5,344 nucleotides of DNA from JBOGXB01 sp050694215. Its GTDB lineage: Bacteria > Actinomycetota > CADDZG01 > WHSQ01. The stretch covers positions 1 to 5,344 of the forward strand of contig JBOGXB010000102.1 of the NCBI GenBank assembly GCA_050694215.1. The letters are read 5' to 3'. Positions 1 to 3,822 of the stretch are shown piece after piece; within the stretch, counting starts at the first letter, position 1, and each line of letters begins with the position of its first letter. Below the pieces are notes generated by a model, which worked only from the letters and a program-made list of their open reading frames with translations, had not been told where the DNA came from and searched no databases. Made by a program: the position numbers and the translations under genes.

Positions 1-39
1 CTCACGGACCTCCTGCGGATACCTGCTTCGTCGTGTCAT

Positions 40-66
40 GGCTCCAACCTCTCACGAGTCGGAGCC
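40..66 (-). terminator. Inverted repeat downstream of the MNT gene, possible transcript end
   Basis: GGCTCC (40-45) and GGAGCC (61-66) form a perfect 6-bp stem around a 15-nt loop that can itself form a small CTC/GAG stem. The hairpin lies about 20 nt past the stop codon of the minus-strand MNT gene, where an operon terminator would sit. No T-run follows it on the minus strand, so it is not a canonical Rho-independent terminator. It may be chance in GC-rich DNA. Confidence 0.25.
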
Positions 67-86
67 TCCAAGAAACCCGGGGCGGT

Positions 87-302
87 TCAGACGACCTGGA
101 GCCGTGGTGGCGGCAATGCCGCACGAAAATCGCTCACGACGAGCACGTCGATGTCACTCCACTCAGACACGACGGTTCCTCGCGCCCAGGATCCGATCAG
201 AACCACGGGCTCATTCGGTGGCAAGGTTTGCAGCAGGCGGCGTAGATACTTCCGCTCCGGAAGCGTTTCGAGAATCGAGGCCATGTGCTGGACCGAGGTC
301 AT
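87..302 (-). CDS. Minimal MNT-type nucleotidyltransferase, likely antitoxin partner of the HEPN gene (short or truncated)
   Basis: This 71-aa protein carries the signature of the MNT branch of the polymerase-beta nucleotidyltransferase superfamily. The helix-capping GSxxRG motif is at residues 37-42 (G37 S38 R41 G42), followed by SDIDVLVV with the two metal-binding aspartates D50 and D52. In known HEPN-MNT pairs (MntA/HepT type) the MNT protein neutralises the HEPN RNase, in studied cases by AMPylating it; that role is inferred here. The start at 302 is chosen because its ATG overlaps the HEPN stop codon as ATGA, indicating translational coupling; Met7 is an alternative. The protein ends 19 residues after D52, before the strand that normally carries the third catalytic Asp, and most family members exceed about 95 aa. 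The other two minus-strand frames below 130 give no recognisable continuation. It could be a minimal form, a frameshifted copy or a pseudogene. Confidence 0.72.
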   Translation of the reverse strand: MTSVQHMASILETLPERKYLRRLLQTLPPNEPVVLIGSWARGTVVSEWSDIDVLVVSDFRAALPPPRLQVV

Positions 303-676
303 CCGTCCCCCTGAAACAGACCAGCGACGGCCTCGATGTAGTCCTCGACTGCCACAGCGATGTCCTCGGGGCTGAGAGTTTCTGAAGGCTGTACCTCGCC
401 GTAGGCCTCGCTCTTCCTGAGGGAATTCAGCTCCGTCAAGAGGTCCGCGATATCGGGGAGGCCGTGTGCTTGATGCAAGCTTCGAGCGGCCTCGACCTTG
501 CTCGGATGGGTCGTCTTCCAGGCAAGACCGAAGTGATCGGCGGCCGCGACAACTGCGTTCTCCAGCCCGTAGAAGCCGTAGATGGCCAGATCCGACCAAT
601 CGACCGGCTCGGTCCAAGCCACCTGAACCCGGGCCAGTTGCTCGGGCGCCTTGCTGAGCTTGTCCGGCTCCGGCAT
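299..676 (-). CDS. HEPN-like domain protein, probable toxin of a HEPN/MNT pair
   Basis: This is a 125-aa, mostly helical, soluble protein with no signal peptide or membrane segment. The pattern YGFYGLENAVVAAADHFG (33-50), then KTTHPSKVEAARSLH (54-68), then LNSLRKSEAYGE (83-94) is recalled from small HEPN-family proteins encoded beside MNT nucleotidyltransferases. HEPN toxins are RNases with an RX4-6H active site. Here the conserved arginine is R87, but the expected histidine is absent and a tyrosine (Y92) sits in the motif, so catalysis by the usual route is doubtful. The gene precedes the MNT gene with a 4-nt ATGA overlap, the standard order of this module. The start at 676 has only a weak GAGG just upstream; a better AGGGG is about 14 nt away. 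It is likely a toxin or RNA-binding effector, or an inactive relative. The HEPN call rests on residue pattern and neighbour, not a search. Confidence 0.68.
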   Translation of the reverse strand: MPEPDKLSKAPEQLARVQVAWTEPVDWSDLAIYGFYGLENAVVAAADHFGLAWKTTHPSKVEAARSLHQAHGLPDIADLLTELNSLRKSEAYGEVQPSETLSPEDIAVAVEDYIEAVAGLFQGDG

Positions 677-753
677 GGCCTCAGTGTAGAGCCCCTCAAG
701 CTGTGGCCGGCGACCTGACTCATCCTCTTAGACCGCCCCTCTTGCTGGGTCGC

Positions 754-771
754 GTTGACGAAAAGTTGACG
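754..771. repeat. Tandem GTTGACG direct repeat with 11-bp period
   Basis: GTTGACG occurs at 754-760 and again at 765-771, separated by AAAA, so the copies lie on the same face of the helix. It is 78-95 bp upstream of the HEPN start codon. It could be a binding site for a repressor of that pair. TTGACG also resembles a plus-strand -35 box, but no suitable -10 follows. It may be chance. Confidence 0.3.
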
Positions 772-848
772 GAAGGGCGGGACGAGGGTCCGCTCAGGAG
801 AATCCAGGGAGTCCAATGGAGGGCTGTGACCAGCCGGTTTGTAGGAGA

Positions 849-932
849 GGGCGCCCAACCAGCGGGGCTTGAAGGGTTCTGCCCTCCTTGACGCGGAAGA
901 GGTCAGAGGTTCAAATCCTCTAGCGCCCACCA
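849..932 (+). tRNA. tRNA-Val(GAC)-like sequence: intact 3' half, degenerate 5' half (pseudogene or att remnant)
   Basis: From 883 to 932 the sequence reads as the 3' half of tRNA-Val. The anticodon stem is CCTCC/GGAAG (one C-A mismatch) and the anticodon loop TTGACGC (888-894) has GAC. The variable loop is AGGTC, the T-arm is AGAGG-TTCAAAT-CCTCT (905-921), the acceptor strand is AGCGCCC, the discriminator is A929 and CCA is encoded (930-932). Upstream, GGGCGC (849-854) can pair with the acceptor strand and AGCGGGG (861-867) resembles a D-loop. However, there is no proper 4-bp D-stem pattern, position 7 is mismatched (C855-A922), and the body is about 8 nt too long for a class I tRNA. A functional tRNA is unlikely. 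The alternatives are a decayed tRNA gene, or the distal att site of an element that integrated into an intact tRNA-Val, which would preserve only the part 3' of the crossover. Confidence 0.6.
920..932 (+). repeat. Direct repeat copy 1: tRNA 3' terminus including CCA
   Basis: CTAGCGCCCACCA here is the last T-stem bases, acceptor strand, discriminator and CCA of the tRNA-like sequence. It recurs exactly at 1733-1745 in the same orientation, 813 bp away. The repeats bracket the Cys-rich Tat gene. Its position at a tRNA end makes it a candidate att core, although 13 bp is short. Confidence 0.5.
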
Positions 933-972
933 AGCAGAATCGCGGCGCCCTTCCCAGGGTCGACGTCGTTGC

Positions 973-1440
973 CTAAGACGTTGTGAGCCGCGGGGCAGGA
1001 GCGCCACTTCTCCATTTCGTCCTCAGCGCGTCGCCGGTGCAAGGATCCATGCAGGTCCCGGTCGGGCAGCAGGACCCCATGCAACACTGACCCACGATCG
1101 GGCAGTCGGCATCGGACTGGCACGGTGGGTAGTCCGCACAGAAGAAGCTCGGGAACGCCCTGCACTCGCACGCCGAGTGATCGATGTTGTTCAGGCACAG
1201 GCACGAGCCTCCACAGCCGTCGGGGTTGCAGAACACCGCAACACCGCACGGGATGCCCGGCTCACACCCGCAATCCGGACACCCGGCCGGCTCACATCCC
1301 CCGGGCGGGGTCTGGGCGAACGCCGGCGCTCTGAGGCTCGTCAGGACCGGAGCCGACCACACAACGGCTGCTCCGGCTCCGATCCGCTTCAGCATCCTCC
1401 TCCGGGAAACTCCATCCCGGACCTCAAGCTCATCGCTCAT
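973..1440 (-). CDS. Tat-exported cysteine-rich small protein (function unknown)
   Basis: The product is 155 aa. Residues 12-18 (SRRRMLK) match the twin-arginine consensus SRRxFLK except Met for Phe. A hydrophobic stretch (about 21-40) follows, then an AFA-Q signal peptidase site after residue 42, so the protein is probably exported folded by the Tat system. The mature part (about 113 aa) has 20 cysteines (C49 to C134), many in CxC, CxxC or CC spacing, for example QCCMGSCCPTGTC at 118-130. The last 21 residues have no cysteine and look unlike the rest, so a late frameshift is possible. This density suggests several disulfides or a bound metal or cluster; Tat export of a pre-folded domain fits either. 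I do not recognise the family. The start is supported by AGGGGG 7 nt upstream of the ATG. The gene stands alone, divergent from the phosphatase gene and about 40 bp from the tRNA-like 3' end. Confidence 0.8.
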   Translation of the reverse strand: MSDELEVRDGVSRRRMLKRIGAGAAVVWSAPVLTSLRAPAFAQTPPGGCEPAGCPDCGCEPGIPCGVAVFCNPDGCGGSCLCLNNIDHSACECRAFPSFFCADYPPCQSDADCPIVGQCCMGSCCPTGTCMDPCTGDALRTKWRSGAPAPRLTTS

Positions 1441-1458
1441 CGAAGTCCCCCTCTTCGA
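1440..1458 (-). promoter_or_regulatory. Ribosome binding site of the Cys-rich gene in a hairpin loop
   Basis: On the minus strand TCGAAG-AGGGGGA-CTTCGA forms a 6-bp perfect stem (1453-1458 with 1440-1445) with a 7-nt loop that is the Shine-Dalgarno sequence itself. The stem includes the A of the ATG start codon. The Shine-Dalgarno supports the start at 1440. The hairpin may present or limit ribosome access; no ligand domain is visible. Confidence 0.45.
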
Positions 1459-1732
1459 AGTTGATGATTTCGCCCCGTCGCGTACCCAAGCATTACTGCT
1501 CGCAGCGGCTCCAGGCGCATCGTCCGGAGGCCGTATCTTTCCTTAGGGGCATCGGGGCTGGGAGTTGCCAGATGGTCGTCGCGAGACGCGAGGTGGCGGT
1601 CCGAGCGACCGCCGAGCTCACCGACGACTTCTGGGAGCGGCTGAGGCGCGCTCCGCGTGGGGAGGAGCGGTCAGGCCACGGCCTCGAGCCGGAACGGCTA
1701 GCCGGCCACGGGCAGCCCAGCAGCGGGGCCCG

Positions 1733-1745
1733 CTAGCGCCCACCA
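1733..1745 (+). repeat. Direct repeat copy 2 of the tRNA 3' terminus
   Basis: An exact 13-bp copy of 920-932 (CTAGCGCCCACCA), same orientation. The bases just upstream (1710-1729) also resemble the 5' part of the tRNA-like sequence (849-868): 16 of 20 positions agree, including CAGCGGGGC. Only 3 nt separate the two blocks here, against 51 nt in copy 1. There is no T-arm or anticodon arm, so it cannot be a tRNA. It may be a deleted duplicate or the second att site. Confidence 0.4.
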
Positions 1746-1769
1746 CGAAGGTCCTGTCGGAGGCCTTCG
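1746..1769. repeat. Hairpin directly abutting repeat copy 2
   Basis: CGAAGG (1746-1751) pairs with CCTTCG (1764-1769); a T-G and a C-G pair extend the stem to 8 bp around an 8-nt loop. It starts on the base after the CCA of the second repeat. No T-run follows on either strand, so a terminator is only a possibility. Confidence 0.3.
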
Positions 1770-1844
1770 CTCATGCTCGAACCCCCGGGAGCCGAACCTG
1801 CTTGGTGACGTCCAAGAGAGAGGGCATCAGTTCACTACCATGGC

Positions 1845-1870
1845 GTTTGAAGGAAGCCTGATCTGGGTAA
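1845..1870 (+). promoter_or_regulatory. Sigma-B-family promoter for the phosphatase operon
   Basis: GTTTGA (1845-1850), a 14-nt spacer, then GGGTAA (1865-1870). The sigma-B consensus of Gram-positive bacteria is GTTTAA, 12-15 nt, GGGTAT, so each hexamer matches at 5 of 6 positions with correct spacing. Transcription would begin near 1877, giving a leader of about 120 nt. The downstream gene belongs to the family that activates sigma-B-like factors, which supports the call. It is a visual match only. Confidence 0.55.
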
Positions 1871-1995
1871 TGCACCCCGGCACTCCGAGGGGGGGTTAGT
1901 GCGGGCTGGGCGAACAGAGAGCCCTGGTTCGGGCAGAGCCGGCGATCCGACGAGGAGCCGCTGCCATCGATAGGCGCGCTCCACCGCATTCGTCC

Positions 1996-3765
1996 GTGAT
2001 GTCCGCGGATCCACCTCCCCGGTCATCGGCCGCAACGCCCCTTTCTGCTGAAGCGCTGGCGAAGATCGTCCATTTCGACGACTGTCTGAGTCGCTGCGCC
2101 ACCAGCGCCGACGTGATCTCGGCTGCGGTCGGGCCCGGTCTCGATGCATTCGGGGCCAAGGCAGCGGTCATCGGGTTGACGGACTTCCAGCTTCGGCTCG
2201 AGCCCGTCGTGGGCAGCGCGGGCGTCGAGGGACTCGCCGCTCGTTGCGCAAGGCTCGCCCTGGACGCTCCGGTCCCCATCACCGAGACCATCCGCACGGG
2301 CAAGCCCGTCAACCTGCGGCCGCTGACGGAGAGCGCCGTCGGCGATCGATCCGGCGCCGAACTTGGAGCGGTTAGTGAGTGCACCCTCCCCATCCTCGGT
2401 CCTCGGGGGATTGTCGGGGCAATCTGGCTGTTCCTCGGTCCGGACGAGCCTCCGCATGAGGCCGGTCTCATCTCCGTTCTGATCGCGCGGCTGGCTGACG
2501 CCATCGACCGAGCGCGGCTGCTGGAGTCGGAGCGGCGCATGCGCTCGCGGGCCGAGTGGTCCGCGGCCAGGTTGTCGCGCGTGCAATCGTTGACTTCAGG
2601 TCTTTCCGCAGCGCTCGGCCCCGTAGACGTCGCCGACGTGGTCATGACGCATGCCCTTGCCGAGCTGGGCGCGACCGGAGGGACGTGCTACATGCTGGTC
2701 GATGACGGGACTCTGAAGCCCGTGCGCTCCATCGGTGCCGAGAGGGGGTCGCGCTCCGCGATCTCGATCGAGAACGAAGAATTGAGGGCGATCCTCAAGG
2801 GTGGCGCGGTGGTCGTCCTCCCACCCAAACCCGGTCTCTCTGGCGGGCCCGGGAACGGCAGTCCCAGAGCCGTCGTGCCGCTGGCGCTGAGAGGCGAGGT
2901 TCTCGGCGCCATCGAGTTGACGTTCCCCCGCGACAGGGAGCTGGACGGAGAGCTCCGTTCCTTCTTGGCCGCCCTCGGAACGCAGTGCGCCCAGGCGGTC
3001 GAACGCGCCCGCCTCTATGCGCAACGCGCGAAGGAGGCCCACGTGTTGCAGGCCTCGCTGATGCCCCCTGCCCTCCCCCATATCCCCGGTCTCGATATCG
3101 CAGCTGCGTACCGACCCTTCGGAGACGGAACCGTGGTCGGAGGAGACTTCTATGACGTCTATGCACTCGGGGAGGCCCGATGGGGTCTCGTCGTCGGTGA
3201 TGTTTCCGGCAGGGGCATCGAGGCTGCCGCGATCACGTCACTCGCGCGCTACACCACTCGGGCCGCGGCGCTTCTGGGCATGGGGCCCGCCGATGTCTTG
3301 GGTACCCTGAACCGAGTCATGCTCTCGGAACCGCTCGGAGAGCGGTTCTGCACGATCGTGCATGGCGTCCTCGAGCCGGCGGCAGGCGGCGTTGCCGTCA
3401 CGCTGAGCCTCGGCGGCCATCCTCGTCCACTCTTGCTGGATCGGCGGACGAGATCCATAAACGCTGTCGGAACGCCGGGGACCGCCGTAGGGATCGTGCC
3501 GGATCCGGCTCTGACGGAAACGCGCCTTACACTGCGCAACGGACACGTACTCCTCTTCTTTACCGACGGTTGCGTCGATATCCATGCCGAAGACGGGACG
3601 AGGTCCGATGAGGGCGTGTTGATCGACGTGCTTCGCGAGTACGCCGAGGAGGACGCCACCGAGTTGACCAAACGCCTCGAAGACCAAGTCATGAATTCGA
3701 AGGGGGGACCGAGCGCAGACGACGTGGCTTTGCTCGTCTTGAGAGCTCAGAACGATGAACCCTAA
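1996..3765 (+). CDS. GAF-GAF-SpoIIE (RsbU-type) PP2C serine phosphatase
   Basis: The product is 589 aa and cytosolic. A first GAF-like sensor domain spans about 28-165, followed by a helical linker (about 165-195), a second GAF domain (about 197-335), a signalling helix leading into LQASLMPPALP (about 351-361), and a C-terminal SpoIIE/PP2C domain to about 585. The manganese/magnesium-binding residues are present: GGDFYD (D384, D387), GDVSGRG (D402), FTDG (D524) and DD at 575-576, so the enzyme should be active. RsbU-type enzymes remove phosphate from the serine of a STAS-domain anti-anti-sigma protein, starting partner switching that frees a stress sigma factor. No STAS or anti-sigma gene is visible here. 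The start is GTG 1996 or ATG 1999; the frame has no ATG, GTG or TTG upstream before the TAG at 1897, and no clear Shine-Dalgarno is seen. It is probably co-transcribed with the poly-HAMP gene 57 bp downstream. The ligands of the GAF domains cannot be told. Confidence 0.9.
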   Translation: MMSADPPPRSSAATPLSAEALAKIVHFDDCLSRCATSADVISAAVGPGLDAFGAKAAVIGLTDFQLRLEPVVGSAGVEGLAARCARLALDAPVPITETIRTGKPVNLRPLTESAVGDRSGAELGAVSECTLPILGPRGIVGAIWLFLGPDEPPHEAGLISVLIARLADAIDRARLLESERRMRSRAEWSAARLSRVQSLTSGLSAALGPVDVADVVMTHALAELGATGGTCYMLVDDGTLKPVRSIGAERGSRSAISIENEELRAILKGGAVVVLPPKPGLSGGPGNGSPRAVVPLALRGEVLGAIELTFPRDRELDGELRSFLAALGTQCAQAVERARLYAQRAKEAHVLQASLMPPALPHIPGLDIAAAYRPFGDGTVVGGDFYDVYALGEARWGLVVGDVSGRGIEAAAITSLARYTTRAAALLGMGPADVLGTLNRVMLSEPLGERFCTIVHGVLEPAAGGVAVTLSLGGHPRPLLLDRRTRSINAVGTPGTAVGIVPDPALTETRLTLRNGHVLLFFTDGCVDIHAEDGTRSDEGVLIDVLREYAEEDATELTKRLEDQVMNSKGGPSADDVALLVLRAQNDEP

Positions 3766-3806
3766 GAGCTCGACGCCGAGCGGCGCGGTTCCCGCTGCGA
3801 TCCGAG

Positions 3807-3818
3807 AGGAGAAAGGTG
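3807..3818 (+). promoter_or_regulatory. Ribosome binding site of the poly-HAMP gene
   Basis: AGGAG (3807-3811) and an overlapping AGGTG (3814-3818) lie 11 and 4 nt before the ATG at 3823. This purine-rich stretch is the best ribosome binding site in the window and fixes the start over the in-frame Met at codon 15. Confidence 0.6.
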
Positions 3819-3822
3819 ACCG

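Larger units (their letters stand above)
677..972. other. Non-coding region between the HEPN gene and the Cys-rich gene
   Basis: No convincing protein gene is seen on either strand. The right part holds the tRNA-Val-like sequence. The left part holds a GTTGACG direct repeat (754-771). Open frames crossing this stretch read the complement of the tRNA 3' end (the well-known GFEPLTSS-type artefact) and are not genes. The promoter of the HEPN/MNT pair must lie here if it has its own, but no clear -10/-35 pair is visible. Confidence 0.6.
1459..1995. other. Intergenic region between the divergent Cys-rich and phosphatase genes
   Basis: No supported protein gene. On the minus strand GGGTAC (1487-1482) lies about 40 nt upstream of the Cys-rich start and resembles a sigma-B-type -10 without a matching -35. 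The stretch 1695-1738 is dense in palindromes: CGGCTAGCCG (1695-1704), AGCGGG-G-CCCGCT (1722-1734) and CGCTAGCG (1731-1738). It leads into the second tRNA-end repeat and a hairpin. The right part carries the phosphatase promoter and its roughly 120-nt leader. Confidence 0.55.

Noticed and set aside
87..617. 176-codon minus-strand open frame covering the MNT gene with a long N-terminal extension
   Set aside because: Only the last 71 residues look like protein. The upstream part overlaps the HEPN gene in another frame, and the ATGA junction gives a better start at 302.
849..932. Selenocysteine or other class II tRNA
   Set aside because: The extra length suggested a long-arm tRNA, but the variable loop is only 5 nt, the acceptor/T-arm is of ordinary length and the anticodon loop fits GAC.
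436..933. 165-codon minus-strand open frame beginning MVGARGFEPLTSSAS
   Set aside because: Its start reads the complement of the tRNA 3' end, the familiar GFEPLTSS artefact, and the rest lies opposite or out of frame with the HEPN gene.
920..1249. Alternative minus-strand frame over the Cys-rich gene
   Set aside because: Arginine-rich shadow reading into the tRNA-like sequence. The other frame has the Tat signal, cysteine pattern and ribosome binding site.
1177..1546. Plus-strand open frames opposite the Cys-rich gene
   Set aside because: Proline/arginine/serine-rich shadow composition, no ribosome binding site, antisense to a well-supported gene.
1461..1736. 91-codon plus-strand open frame containing VRATAELTDDFWERLRRA, faintly like the start of a GNAT acetyltransferase
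   Set aside because: The resemblance covers fewer than 20 residues, no acetyl-CoA motif follows, and it ends inside the repeat copy. At best a remnant.
1840..1899. 19-codon plus-strand open frame after the ATG at 1840
   Set aside because: No ribosome binding site, overlaps the promoter elements, and too short to support without conservation.
1896..2645. 249-codon minus-strand open frame antisense to the phosphatase
   Set aside because: Shadow frame of high-GC coding DNA with Ser/Arg/Ala-rich composition and no domain; the plus strand has a full two-GAF phosphatase.
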